Assembly (NCBI GenBank): GCA_944380875.1
Contig: CALWJA010000064.1
Coordinates: forward strand, 1 to 42,264
From: an uncultured Clostridia bacterium
GTDB lineage: Bacteria; Bacillota; Clostridia; Oscillospirales; Acutalibacteraceae
Length of the DNA stretch: 42,264 nucleotides
Direction: 5' to 3'
Positions 1 to 8,120 of this stretch are shown here, piece by piece. Every line of letters begins with the position of its first letter. Positions within the stretch are counted from its first letter, which is position 1. The notes beneath the pieces are model-generated. The model saw only the letters and a list, made by a program, of their open reading frames with translations. It was not told the origin of the DNA and did not search any database. The translations under genes were made by a program, and so were the position numbers.

Positions 1-22
1 AGCAACTATATCCCGTAAAATA

Positions 23-45
23 GGCTAACGAAATTTTCGTTAGCC
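23..45. repeat. perfect palindrome, possible terminator
   Basis: An 11-base arm, one central base and its exact complement (GGCTAACGAAA / TTTCGTTAGCC). On the minus strand it is followed by a weak TATTTTA stretch and on the plus strand by no T run. It may be the end of a transcript from a gene outside the window. Function is not established. Confidence 0.4.
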
Positions 46-115
46 AGAAGGCAGGAACCCAATCAGCCGCCGCTGTATATACTGATAGTGTAACGGTTGA
101 AACGGCGGTGAGTAT

Positions 116-265
116 ATGAAAAGAATAAAATGCCGCCCCAGGGCGCAGCATGCCGTCTGTTTTGGGCTTGGATTAATCCTCTCCTGTTTTTGCCCTACAA
201 GCCTGATTCTGTTTATTGCTGCAGTTATCATCGTCTCCCTGGGATTGGCGCTGATTCGCTCCTAA
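116..265 (+). CDS. small one-helix membrane protein (49 aa)
   Basis: This short frame encodes 49 residues: a basic N-terminus (MKRIKCRPRAQ) followed by an almost unbroken hydrophobic stretch from about residue 13 to 46, with an SCFCP motif near residue 28. That pattern fits one membrane-spanning hairpin or helix. It lies 26 bases upstream of the SpoVM-like gene on the same strand and could be co-transcribed with it. A GGCGGTG sequence just before the ATG may be the ribosome binding site. I recall similar small hydrophobic proteins in Clostridia but cannot name a family. A sporulation role is inferred from position only. Because it is short, chance coding cannot be ruled out. Confidence 0.5.
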   Translation: MKRIKCRPRAQHAVCFGLGLILSCFCPTSLILFIAAVIIVSLGLALIRS

Positions 266-291
266 CTATTTGAGGGAAAGGTCGGATACAT

Positions 292-375
292 ATGAAGATC
301 GTAGTGGTGAAATGCAAGGGTGTAACCAGTTTTGTCCTTAGAAAGATGTTTAAAATCAAAAAGGTGGAAGACTGA
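292..375 (+). CDS. spoVM: SpoVM-like sporulation peptide (27 aa)
   Basis: A 27-residue frame beginning MKIVVVK and ending KIKKVED. SpoVM of Bacillus is a 26-residue amphipathic helix that recognises the convex surface of the forespore membrane and anchors SpoIVA during coat assembly. The shared features are the MK start, the beta-branched residues before Lys7, and Arg17 and Met19 when aligned without gaps to the B. subtilis peptide as I remember it, followed by a basic tail. The Pro9 important in B. subtilis is Lys here, which weakens the call. A GAGGG/AAAGG region lies upstream, and a strong terminator starts 18 bases after the stop, which supports a real short transcript. The gene is convergent with pflA. 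Confidence 0.6.
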   Translation: MKIVVVKCKGVTSFVLRKMFKIKKVED

Positions 376-392
376 AAAAGTTTTCCGCCGGC

Positions 393-428
393 GAAGAGCC
401 TTTCCTTTCCGGGAAGGGCTCTTTTTTC
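393..428 (+). terminator. intrinsic terminator after spoVM-like gene
   Basis: The stem AGAGCCTTTCC pairs with GGGAAGGGCTCT (one wobble pair) and is followed by six T residues. It ends the small spoVM-like transcript. Confidence 0.85.
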
Positions 429-534
429 ATACACTTAAAACAGAATGCAAATATCCGAAGAAAAACTAAGAATCCAACAGTATTGCCAGCGTTATTTTTT
501 TGTTTATTTCCCATGCTTATATTTTCAAACACTA

Positions 535-570
535 TAAAAAGAAGGCGGGCGCTTTCGAGCCCACCTTCTT
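535..570 (-). terminator. intrinsic terminator after pflA
   Basis: On the minus strand an AAGAAGG-GGGC stem closes with GCCC-GCCTTCTT and runs into TTTTTAT. It lies 23 bases beyond the pflA stop and ends the pflBA operon. Confidence 0.85.
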
Positions 571-592
571 TTGCAAATTTATTTTGAATTTT

Positions 593-1306
593 TTAAACAA
601 CATATGCTTCCGTCAGCTTTTTCAGCCGCTCTTTATCCATAGGTTCTGTGCCCTTCAACGGAAATGGAATTCCCATCTGCTCATATTTCTCCAAGCACAT
701 TGTATGGAAAGGAAGCCATTCGATCTTTTGAAGGTTTGTATATTTTTTTGCCGTTTTGTATATGGCTTCCAATTTTTCAGGAATATCCGTAAGACCCGGA
801 ACAACCACATGGCGGATCCAAAGGGGAATTTTCTGTTTTTCCACCTGCCGCAGAAAAGCCTCTGTAGAAGCCAGGCTTCCTTTACAGTATTGGCGATACT
901 CCTCTTCTGTGGAAAATTTTAAATCCGCCAGCACAAGATCCGTATTTTGCAGCACCTTTTCGGCCTTCTTCAAATCCCCTGCTCCGGAAGTATCCAACGC
1001 CGTATGGATTCCCTCCTCATGCAAAAGCCGGAACAGCTCTCCCACAAATTCCGGCTGCTGAAGGGGTTCTCCCCCTGTCACGGTAACACCCCCCTCTTCT
1101 CCAAAATACGGGCGGAAACGAAGGATTCTTTTTACAAGCGCAGAGGGGTCCGTTTCCTCTCCCCCGGCAAAATTCCAGGTATCCGGATTATGGCAATACG
1201 CGCACCGGAGAGGGCATCCCTGCATAAACACAACAAAACGGAGACCGGGGCCGTCAACCGCACCCAAAGACTGCACAGAATGTATTCTTCCCGAAATATT
1301 TTCCAT
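593..1306 (-). CDS. pflA: pyruvate formate-lyase activating enzyme
   Basis: A radical SAM enzyme of 237 residues. It abstracts a hydrogen from the glycyl-radical site of pyruvate formate-lyase using S-adenosylmethionine and a [4Fe-4S] cluster. The cluster motif CPLRCAYC (CX3CX2C) is at about residues 31-38, preceded by GPGLRFVVFMQG, and the VTVTGGEPLQQ SAM-binding segment follows at about residue 74. Length matches the family (about 240-250). It starts 11 bases after the pflB stop, and its ribosome binding site AGAGG overlaps the end of pflB, so the two are one operon under the ZTP riboswitch. A terminator follows. The adjacent substrate enzyme makes the assignment firm. Confidence 0.96.
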   Translation of the reverse strand: MENISGRIHSVQSLGAVDGPGLRFVVFMQGCPLRCAYCHNPDTWNFAGGEETDPSALVKRILRFRPYFGEEGGVTVTGGEPLQQPEFVGELFRLLHEEGIHTALDTSGAGDLKKAEKVLQNTDLVLADLKFSTEEEYRQYCKGSLASTEAFLRQVEKQKIPLWIRHVVVPGLTDIPEKLEAIYKTAKKYTNLQKIEWLPFHTMCLEKYEQMGIPFPLKGTEPMDKERLKKLTEAYVV

Positions 1307-1317
1307 TTTAACGCCTC

Positions 1318-3546
1318 TTATACGGAAACATGGAAAGTCCGGGAAATGACTTCCCGCTGCTGTTCCCGGGAAAGCTTATAGAAATTCACCGCGTAACCCG
1401 ACACACGGATAGTCAAATTGGGATACTCTTCCGGATGTTCATAAGCCGCAATCAGAGTCTCCCGATTCAGGACATTCACATTCAAATGATGTGCTTTCTG
1501 ACCAAAATAGCCGGAAAGGATCTGCACCAAATTTTTCAGCCGTGTCTCTTCCTCTCTGCCGAGCGCATCCGGTACAATGGAGAAGGTGTTGGAAATTCCG
1601 TCCCGGCAGTAATCATAACTGAGCTTAGCCACCGAATTCAGGGAAGCCAGAGCACCGGAAACATCCCTGCCGGACATGGGGTTGGCGCCGGGAGCCAGAG
1701 GTTCGCCCTTTTTGCGGCCATCCGGAGTATTGCCGGTCTTTTTCCCATACATCACGTTGGAAGTGATCGTCAGGATGGAGAGCGTATGAACAGCTTTTCT
1801 ATAAAGAGGATTCTGAGAAAGGGCCTGATAGAATTTTTCCACCTGCTCGCAAGCTATGGAATCCACACGGTCGTCATCGTTTCCGAATTTGGGGAAATCT
1901 CCTTCCGTTTCAAAATCCGTCACAAGGCCGGTTTCCGGATCCCTTATACAGCGTACCTTTGCGTATTTGATAGCGGAAAGGGAATCCGCCATGCAGCTCA
2001 TGCCCGCTATGCCAAATGCCATCAGCCTGCGCACATCCGTATCATGGAGAGCCATCTGGGTCTTTTCATAGGCATATTTATCATGCATATAGTGGATGAT
2101 ATTCATGGCGTTTACATAGGTTTTCGCCAGCCAGGGGCGATAAAAATCGATGCGTTCCATGAGCTTGTCATAATCCAGATATTCCTCCGGCCAGACCTCC
2201 ATTTCCGGGCCTACCTGCTGATTCTTGAGCTCATCCCGGCCGCCGTTTATGGCCAGAAGGACAAGCTTTGCAAGATTCGCTCTGGCGCCGAAGAACTGCA
2301 TATCCTTGCCCACACGCATGGCGGATACACAGCATGCGATGGCATAGTCGTCCCCATAAATAGGACGCATAATGTCGTCGTTCTCATACTGCAAAGCATC
2401 CGTATCGCAGGAAACCTTGGCCACAAACCGCTTCCATGTTTCGGGAAGCTTTTCAGACCAGAGAATCGTCAGATTCGGTTCCGCCGCAGGATTCAAATTA
2501 TAAAGGGTGTTGAGCAACCGGTAGCTGTTCTTTGTAACCATATGGCGGCCGTCTTCTCCTACACCGCCCACGGATTCGGTAATCCACATGGGATCTCCCC
2601 CGAAAAGCTCGTTATACTCCGGGGTGCGGAGATGACGGGCCATACGAAGCTTCATAACAAAGTCATCCATAATTTCCTGAGCACGGGTTTCATCCAAAAC
2701 GCCGTTTTTCAGATCTCTCTCAAAATATATATCCAGGAAGGTAGAAACACGCCCCAAGCTCATAGCAGCGCCGTTTTGCTCCTTAATGGAAGCAAGATAG
2801 GCAAAATATACCCACTGAACCGCTTCCAGGGCGTTCTGAGCCGGGCGGGAAATATCGAAGCCATACATCTCGGCCATTTTTTTCAGATCTTCCAAAGCTT
2901 TGATCTGATCGGCCAATTCTTCGCTGAGACGGATGGTTTCGTGAAGCATGGCTTCCCGCCCTACGGAAAGCTTATCCTGCTTTTTCTGCTCGATCAGTCT
3001 ATCCACACCATAAAGGGCGACACGGCGGTAGTCTCCGATGATACGCCCGCGGCCATATGCATCCGGCAATCCGGTAATAAGCCCGCAGTGCCGGGCTGCC
3101 CGGATTTCAGGGGTATAAACAGAGAATACACCATCGTTATGGGTCTTGTGAAGCTTGAATTCTTCCTCCAGTTCCGGGGATACACTATAGCCATAGGCGG
3201 CACAGGCTTCCCGCACCATACGCATTCCGCCGAAAGGATTGCAGGCTCTTTTGAGAGGTTCATCCGTCTGCAGGCCGACAATCAATTCTTTCTCCTTATG
3301 GAGATATCCCGGTGCAAAGGATGTAGGCGTAATAGCTGTCCTGGTATCTACTTTATATACACCGCCGTTTTCCCGTTCTTTCCGCAGAAGTTCTTCAAAT
3401 TCCTTGCGCAGCGAGAGCGTACGTTCCGTAGCAGGCTTTAAAAAGTCTTCATTCCCGTCATAGGGCGTATAGTTTTTCTGAATGAAATCCCTGACGTTGA
3501 TTTCTTCCTGCCAAACTCCCGGTTTAAATGTTTTCCACTGCTCCAT
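1318..3546 (-). CDS. pflB: formate acetyltransferase (pyruvate formate-lyase)
   Basis: A glycyl-radical enzyme that converts pyruvate and CoA to acetyl-CoA and formate in anaerobic carbon metabolism. The protein is 742 residues from the chosen ATG at 3546, which has AGGGAG nine bases upstream. A start 24 bases earlier lacks a better site. The catalytic pair of cysteines is in [14 protein letters not shown] near residue 400, the [15 protein letters not shown] segment is near residue 640, and the radical glycine is in RVSGYAVNF at about residue 717, 25 residues from the end. All essential positions are present, and the length is typical (760 in E. coli). Expression should be set by the upstream ZTP riboswitch and terminator, linking it to one-carbon and purine status through formate. 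Confidence 0.98.
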   Translation of the reverse strand: MEQWKTFKPGVWQEEINVRDFIQKNYTPYDGNEDFLKPATERTLSLRKEFEELLRKERENGGVYKVDTRTAITPTSFAPGYLHKEKELIVGLQTDEPLKRACNPFGGMRMVREACAAYGYSVSPELEEEFKLHKTHNDGVFSVYTPEIRAARHCGLITGLPDAYGRGRIIGDYRRVALYGVDRLIEQKKQDKLSVGREAMLHETIRLSEELADQIKALEDLKKMAEMYGFDISRPAQNALEAVQWVYFAYLASIKEQNGAAMSLGRVSTFLDIYFERDLKNGVLDETRAQEIMDDFVMKLRMARHLRTPEYNELFGGDPMWITESVGGVGEDGRHMVTKNSYRLLNTLYNLNPAAEPNLTILWSEKLPETWKRFVAKVSCDTDALQYENDDIMRPIYGDDYAIACCVSAMRVGKDMQFFGARANLAKLVLLAINGGRDELKNQQVGPEMEVWPEEYLDYDKLMERIDFYRPWLAKTYVNAMNIIHYMHDKYAYEKTQMALHDTDVRRLMAFGIAGMSCMADSLSAIKYAKVRCIRDPETGLVTDFETEGDFPKFGNDDDRVDSIACEQVEKFYQALSQNPLYRKAVHTLSILTITSNVMYGKKTGNTPDGRKKGEPLAPGANPMSGRDVSGALASLNSVAKLSYDYCRDGISNTFSIVPDALGREEETRLKNLVQILSGYFGQKAHHLNVNVLNRETLIAAYEHPEEYPNLTIRVSGYAVNFYKLSREQQREVISRTFHVSV

Positions 3547-3617
3547 GTATACGGTCTCCCTTCTATACACACATGCCGCTGCAGGCTGCCCTTTTCTGCT
3601 TCACCATACGAAAGAAC

Positions 3618-3649
3618 AAAAAAGGCAGCGCTGCAATCGCAGCACTGCC
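3618..3649 (-). terminator. riboswitch-controlled terminator in pflB leader
   Basis: On the minus strand GGCAGTGCTGC pairs with GCAGCGCTGCC across a four-base loop (one wobble pair), followed by TTTTTT. Its 5' arm begins inside the CUGGGCAG 3' end of the ZTP aptamer, so ligand-bound aptamer and terminator cannot both form. This predicts a transcriptional ON switch with ZTP. Confidence 0.85.
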
Positions 3650-3725
3650 CAGACGGTCGGCGTTTTTTCTGCTTCCTGCTCCCCTGTGGTATATATCCAC
3701 TGCTCCGTCAGTTACAGGAAGGATC
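3645..3725 (-). promoter_or_regulatory. ZTP (pfl-motif) riboswitch upstream of pflB
   Basis: The minus-strand leader carries the conserved parts of the ZTP/ZMP aptamer in order: a P1 pair CTTCCTG / CAGGAAG, the segment GTAACTGACGG, a GTGG-loop-CCAC hairpin (3686-3700), GGGGAGC, and the 3' domain GCCGACCGTCTGGGCAG. The consensus that I remember has GCCGACCGCCUGGGCA, so a single C-to-U change is seen. ZTP signals a shortage of 10-formyl-THF. Formate made by PFL feeds formyl-THF synthesis, which explains why this class was first named the pfl motif. It lies directly after a consensus promoter. Confidence 0.92.
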
Positions 3726-3733
3726 ATGGGTTC

Positions 3734-3762
3734 AGGATAGCACACTTTTTCAGCAGTGTCAA
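3734..3762 (-). promoter_or_regulatory. sigma-A promoter for pflBA
   Basis: On the minus strand there is TTGACA, a 17-base spacer, then TATCCT. The predicted start of transcription falls just before the 5' edge of the ZTP aptamer, as expected for a riboswitch leader. Confidence 0.8.
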
Positions 3763-3918
3763 CTCAAAAAGCAAAAAATTAGACGCACTAAATTTTGTGT
3801 ATATTCATTTCATTTTCTGATATATCCCCTAAATGTGGTATACATATGATGAAATATTGCTTGTATCTTCCCCTTATAAACTTTCCGGCATCCTGTATTT
3901 TCTCTCAAAATAGGATAG

Positions 3919-3947
3919 TTGGAAGAAAACGGAAAATAGGGTATAAT
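3919..3947 (+). promoter_or_regulatory. sigma-A promoter for NYN-domain gene
   Basis: TTGGAA, a 17-base spacer and a perfect TATAAT, about 115 bases ahead of the gene start. With the pflB promoter it forms a divergent pair. The rest of the 3547-4061 gap is the pflB leader, an AT-rich stretch between the promoters and the 5' untranslated region of this gene. Confidence 0.75.
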
Positions 3948-4061
3948 ACTAAAAAGAGGATCTATTGGTAAAAAGATATATTTTTACTTACCACGTAATA
4001 CTAAATAATCCGGATTGTATGGATTTTGCGGCATATTTTTATATTTTGGGAGGGCTTTTAT

Positions 4062-4853
4062 ATGGACAGCGATCTGCGGTTTGCGATTTTAATTGACGCT
4101 GATAATATCTCAGACAAATATATCAAAGTGATTCTGGATGAAACAGCCAACAATGGTATCGCCACCTATAAGCGCATATATGGGGACTGGACCAGCTCTC
4201 GGTTGGCCTCCTGGAAAAATGTGCTTCTTGCTAACTCTATTATTCCCATGCAGCAATACAGCTACACCACAGGCAAAAACGCTACGGATTCCGCTATGAT
4301 TATCGACGCCATGGACATTCTGTATTCCGGAACAGTGGACGGTTTCTGCATCGTATCTTCCGACAGTGATTTTACCCGGCTGGCGGCCAGACTGCGAGAA
4401 TCGGGCATGCAGGTTATCGGCATGGGAGAAGAAAAAACGCCCCAGCCTTTTATTTCCGCCTGCAATCAGTTTAAATACCTGGATCTATTGTATTCCAATC
4501 AGCAGGAACAGGAAAAAGAAGAAAGCCCTGAAACTCCGCCTGAAACAAAAACTGTAGAAACAGCGCCATCCAAAAAGCCCAACGATAAACGGAAGAAAAA
4601 CGACCTGAAGAGGATCCGAAACACAATACGGGCTATAATTGACAAATTTTCCGACGAAGACGGCTGGCTTTCTTCTGGAAAATTGGGGGATCAGCTTTCC
4701 AAGCGCATGCCGGATTTTGATGTCCGCAATTATGGTTTTTCCAAACTGACCCCTTTTATCAAATCCCTAGGAGACTATGAGATACAAAAAATGTCCTCCG
4801 GAGGCGGGCAGAAGCAGATCTATTTCCGCTTGAAAACAAAAAAGGCCGGATAA
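4062..4853 (+). CDS. NYN domain protein with C-terminal LOTUS/OST-HTH-like domain
   Basis: Start taken at MDSDLRF because GGGAGGG sits seven bases upstream; the frame is open 12 codons further. The 263-residue protein has an N-terminal NYN (PIN-like, YacP/LabA type) domain: ILIDADNIS at about residues 8-16, SAMIIDAMDILYSG near 75-90, and VSSDSDFTRLA at about 97-107, giving the conserved acidic residues expected of a metal-dependent RNase fold. A charged Glu/Lys/Pro-rich linker (about 145-180) leads to a C-terminal domain of about 80 residues with GWLSSGKLGDQLSKRMPDFD and YGFSKLTPFIKSL, matching the LOTUS/OST-HTH RNA-binding pattern. The combination suggests an RNA-targeted nuclease or binding protein. 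The actual substrate is unknown. Confidence 0.85.
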   Translation: MDSDLRFAILIDADNISDKYIKVILDETANNGIATYKRIYGDWTSSRLASWKNVLLANSIIPMQQYSYTTGKNATDSAMIIDAMDILYSGTVDGFCIVSSDSDFTRLAARLRESGMQVIGMGEEKTPQPFISACNQFKYLDLLYSNQQEQEKEESPETPPETKTVETAPSKKPNDKRKKNDLKRIRNTIRAIIDKFSDEDGWLSSGKLGDQLSKRMPDFDVRNYGFSKLTPFIKSLGDYEIQKMSSGGGQKQIYFRLKTKKAG

Positions 4854-4854
4854 G

Positions 4855-4892
4855 AGAGACTCCACATAAGGAGGTGTCTCTCTCAGTCTTTT
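4855..4892 (+). terminator. probable terminator after NYN gene
   Basis: GAGAGACTCC and GGAGGTGTCTCTC form an imperfect stem (7 bp plus an inner 3 bp with a bulge) followed by CAGTCTTTTTC. The T run is slightly displaced. Confidence 0.55.
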
Positions 4893-4939
4893 TCAGTCAG
4901 TTAATATACAAAACAACTTGCCAAAAAGGGGATTCGCTT

Positions 4940-5488
4940 ATGAAACATAGCGGTACACAAAGGTTAGAAACTGAGAGATTAGTTTTAAGAAGATTTGTGA
5001 ATGAAGATGCCATAGCCATGTATAAAAACTGGGCAGCAGACGAGGAGGTTACAAAATATTTAACATGGCCTCCTCATCCAAACCAGAAAGTAAGCCAGAA
5101 GGTTATAGCAGATTGGGTAAAAGCATATGAAAGTGAAAGGTATTATCAATGGGCTATCGTATTGAAGGAAATAGGAGAACCCATTGGAAGCATTGCTATT
5201 GTGCATATGAACGAAGATGTTTCCATGATGCAGGTCGGCTATTGTATCGGAAAAACTTGGTGGCATAACGGCATCACAGCAGAGGCATTAAAAGCAGTAA
5301 TGGATTTTCTTTTTGATATTGTAGACGTAAATCGTATAGAGAGCCGGCATGATCCGAGGAACCCTAATTCAGGTAAAGTAATGAAAAAATGCGGCATGAA
5401 GTATGAAGGGACTTTACGTAGTTCTGATCGAAATAACCAAGGCATATGTGACGCTAGCTATTATGCACTTTTAAAATCCGAGCGTTAA
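4940..5488 (+). CDS. GNAT family N-acetyltransferase (RimJ/RimL type)
   Basis: A 182-residue acetyltransferase from the ATG at 4940, with AAGGGG eight bases before it. It opens with LETERLVLRRFVNEDAIAMYKNW, typical of the RimJ/RimL branch, and has the acetyl-CoA region VGYCIGKTWWHNGITAEALKAVMDFLF at about residues 97-123 and NPNSGKVMKKCGMKYEGTLR near 147-166. The family transfers acetyl groups from acetyl-CoA to protein N-termini or small molecules; the substrate here cannot be told. Three sampled lines are about 39% G+C against about 50% in the preceding gene, and its codons are more AT-rich, hinting at acquisition by transfer. It is flanked by terminators on both sides and appears to be a single-gene unit. 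Confidence 0.9.
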   Translation: MKHSGTQRLETERLVLRRFVNEDAIAMYKNWAADEEVTKYLTWPPHPNQKVSQKVIADWVKAYESERYYQWAIVLKEIGEPIGSIAIVHMNEDVSMMQVGYCIGKTWWHNGITAEALKAVMDFLFDIVDVNRIESRHDPRNPNSGKVMKKCGMKYEGTLRSSDRNNQGICDASYYALLKSER

Positions 5489-5525
5489 ATTGTAGGTATA
5501 TTAAAGTAACCATTCCCTATATTAA

Positions 5526-5570
5526 ACAGGCACCGCTTCCTGCATCAGGAAACGGTGCCTGTTTTCTTTT
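5526..5570 (+). terminator. strong terminator between GNAT and helicase genes
   Basis: ACAGGCACCG...TTCCTG pairs with CAGGAA...CGGTGCCTGT (one internal mismatch, CAT loop), followed by TTTCTTTT. The opposite strand reads into TTTAAT, so it may serve the convergent helicase gene too. Confidence 0.85.
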
Positions 5571-5599
5571 CTATACTCTTCTCAATGACACTGGAGGCT

Positions 5600-7960
5600 T
5601 CACGGTTCCTGCCAAAACCGGCGCAAAGCGTCTTTCAATTCCTCCGGCGTGCCGATTCTCTGGCGGCAATCCTCCAAATGGGGAGGAAGGAGAGAACGGT
5701 AAGACAGCTGGGAAAAGCGGGAATCTATAAAAAGGACGGCGCCCTTATCCTTTTCGGAGCGGATCACTCGTCCCGCGGCCTGCAGCACCTTATTCATTCC
5801 GGGATACTGATAGGCAAACGCAAAGCCGCTGCCCATCGCATTTTCAAAATAGGACCGCAGCAATTCCTGTTCCCGGTTCACCTGGGGAAGACCAACTCCT
5901 ATAACAGCGGTTCCTATAAGCCTTTCCCCTTTCAGGTCAATCCCTTCGGAATATATGCCTCCTAGGACGCAGAATCCTACCAGGGTTTCGGCTGGATCCT
6001 CGTCAAAACAAGCGAGGAACTCCTCTTTCTCCATATCTGTCATAACAGAAGCCTGAGATAGAATCTTTACTTCCGGTGCAAGCTCCCGGAATTTTTCGAT
6101 CGCTTCTTCCATATATCGGTAAGAGGGAAAATACACAAGATAATTTCCCGTTCTCCCGGAAATAAACGTGCTGAGCAGCCGGGCTACCTGCTCAAGGGTT
6201 CTTTCCCGGTCCGCATATTTGGTGCTGACCCGATCCGCTACAAAAAGCCTTCTGTTCTCCCGGGGATATGGAGAAGGCAGAGCGCAGGATAAAGCACCGT
6301 CACAGCCCAAGACTTTTTCAAAATAGGAAAGCGGGGATAAAGTAGCAGAAAACAAAATTGCCGCCCGCCCCTTTTCCAGGCTCTTATCCACCAAGGCGGA
6401 GGGATCCAGACAGAGGATTTTTATGGATGTATCCTTTTCCCCAAATGTTACGGTTGTGATAAAATGATCGTCATACAGTTCAGCCAGCTTGTTGAAAAAA
6501 AGAACTTGAAAATAGAACTCCAAAACTTCCTTTCGCAGCGGGCTTTCCTTTCGAGTATCCAGCCAATCCTGGCAGCTGGCTGCAAATTTTTCCGCCGCCT
6601 TCCGAAAGCCGTCGGGAAGGGTTTTCTGCACAGCATAGCCATCCGGGCTATCCTCCTCAGCGTCGTGTTTCAGATCCAGAAAAGCCGTATTCAGGCGGCT
6701 CAATAGATTTTTGAGGGTTCTATCCTCCCCTGTTTTTCGGCGAAGCTCCAATACATCGGCTTTTTTAATGCCTGTGCTATACATATCCCGGGCCCTGTCC
6801 GGCAGATTATGAGCTTCATCAATCAAGAATACATAGTCCTCTTTGTTTTCCTTTTCCCCGAAAAACCGTTTCAGAGAAGCCTGTGGGTCAAACAGATAAT
6901 TATAGTCGCAGATGATAAGGTCACACCAAAGCGAAACATCCAGCCCCAGCTCAAAGGGGCAGACGCAGTAGCGCTCCCCGTATATTTCCAGAAGATTTCG
7001 CCCGATCCGGTTATGTTCCTGCAAAAGGGCGTATATGGCGTCGTTTACCCGGTCGAAATGGCCAGCCGCACGGGGGCAATCCACGGGATTGCAATTTCTC
7101 TCCTCCATAGGGCAAATTTTATCTTTCGCTGTCAAAAGGATGGTTTTCATGGCAAGACCCTTTTGCGCCAGAAAATCCGATGCATCCCAGGCAGCTTGCC
7201 TGGTTGTAGTGCGGGCTGTAAGATAAAAAATCTTTTCACAGCACCCCTCGCCCATCGCTTTTACCGCAGGAAAGAGAGAAGACATGGTCTTCCCGATACC
7301 TGTAGGCGCCTGGCAAAAAAGCCTTTTCCCATCCCGAATGCTCCTGTAGACTGCTGCGGCCATTTTTCGCTGGCCGGGTCTGTATACAGGAAACGGAAAG
7401 GATAAATCTTTTGCGGACTGTTGGGAAACCTCTTTCCAATCCCGGGAAAATTCTGCCCATTTACGGTAGCCCCGAAGCAGATCCTGAAAAAAATCCTGCA
7501 GATCGGAAAAGGTAAATTCCTTTATAAAACGGCGGGTTTCACCCGTTTCCGTCTGGCAATATGTCAGGCGGACAAATACACTGGAGAGCTCGTTTTTCAG
7601 GCTCCAAATATACCCGTAGCATTTAGCCTGGGCCCAGTGAAGAGGTTGAAAATCCTCAGTAATTTTTTCAATAGGGATTTCCGTAGTTTTGATCTCATCG
7701 ATTACATCGCCCTGGGGCGTCTCGAAAATACCATCGGCTCTTCCTTCCACATGATACAGGATACCGTCCATTACTTCTTCATGGGAAAGGAATACTTCCG
7801 CCTCATAGCCTTCTCCGGCTTCTTTTTGCAGCTGGCGGTGGATCCTAGCTCCTTCCAAAGCTCTTTCCAGGAGTTTGCCTCCTCCCTGGGTATTGTCAAT
7901 ATCCCCTTCCCGCAGGACAAATTCTACAAGATCCCGAACAGAAAGTTTAACCTGAAACAC
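5600..7960 (-). CDS. DinG/XPD-type Fe-S DNA helicase with N-terminal PD-(D/E)XK nuclease-like domain
   Basis: The start is a GTG at 7960, eight bases after GGAGGAGG; the frame stays open for a further 265 codons, but that stretch covers the divergent promoter and the next gene. The 786-residue protein has three parts. Residues about 1-170 look like a Cas4/RecB-family PD-(D/E)XK nuclease, with DVIDEIKTTE near residue 89 giving the D...ExK signature. Walker A QAPTGIGKT is near 220. Cysteines in ICPMEERNCNPVDCPR and YCVCPFELG (about 283-333) would bind an Fe-S cluster as in XPD/DinG. The DEAH box LIDEAHNLPDRARD is near 383, and QAAGRVIRSEKDKG marks the C-terminal helicase motif VI. It probably unwinds and trims damaged or recombining DNA. 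Substrate polarity is not visible. Confidence 0.9.
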   Translation of the reverse strand: MFQVKLSVRDLVEFVLREGDIDNTQGGGKLLERALEGARIHRQLQKEAGEGYEAEVFLSHEEVMDGILYHVEGRADGIFETPQGDVIDEIKTTEIPIEKITEDFQPLHWAQAKCYGYIWSLKNELSSVFVRLTYCQTETGETRRFIKEFTFSDLQDFFQDLLRGYRKWAEFSRDWKEVSQQSAKDLSFPFPVYRPGQRKMAAAVYRSIRDGKRLFCQAPTGIGKTMSSLFPAVKAMGEGCCEKIFYLTARTTTRQAAWDASDFLAQKGLAMKTILLTAKDKICPMEERNCNPVDCPRAAGHFDRVNDAIYALLQEHNRIGRNLLEIYGERYCVCPFELGLDVSLWCDLIICDYNYLFDPQASLKRFFGEKENKEDYVFLIDEAHNLPDRARDMYSTGIKKADVLELRRKTGEDRTLKNLLSRLNTAFLDLKHDAEEDSPDGYAVQKTLPDGFRKAAEKFAASCQDWLDTRKESPLRKEVLEFYFQVLFFNKLAELYDDHFITTVTFGEKDTSIKILCLDPSALVDKSLEKGRAAILFSATLSPLSYFEKVLGCDGALSCALPSPYPRENRRLFVADRVSTKYADRERTLEQVARLLSTFISGRTGNYLVYFPSYRYMEEAIEKFRELAPEVKILSQASVMTDMEKEEFLACFDEDPAETLVGFCVLGGIYSEGIDLKGERLIGTAVIGVGLPQVNREQELLRSYFENAMGSGFAFAYQYPGMNKVLQAAGRVIRSEKDKGAVLFIDSRFSQLSYRSLLPPHLEDCRQRIGTPEELKDALRRFWQEP

Positions 7961-8055
7961 CCTTTGGCCTCCTCCCGCACATATGTTTTTTTCAGTATAC
8001 CATGTTTGCCCTAGAAAGAAAAGCCTCGTGCTCACTTGCAGACCATCCTTTCTAT

Positions 8056-8085
8056 TTGACTTTCCCCCGGTTTGAGGGGTATACT
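8056..8085 (+). promoter_or_regulatory. sigma-A promoter for gamma-CA/murI operon
   Basis: TTGACT, an 18-base spacer and TATACT, about 35 bases upstream of the first gene. On the opposite strand a TATACT at about 7995-8000 may be the -10 box of the helicase gene. Confidence 0.7.
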
Positions 8086-8120
8086 GAGTCATACAGTTAC
8101 GAATACTCCTGGAGGGAACC

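Noticed and set aside
1330-3441. Long plus-strand open frame of about 700 codons opposite pflB
   Set aside because: It is antisense to a complete, unmistakable pflB and its translation resembles no protein; it results from codon bias on the other strand.
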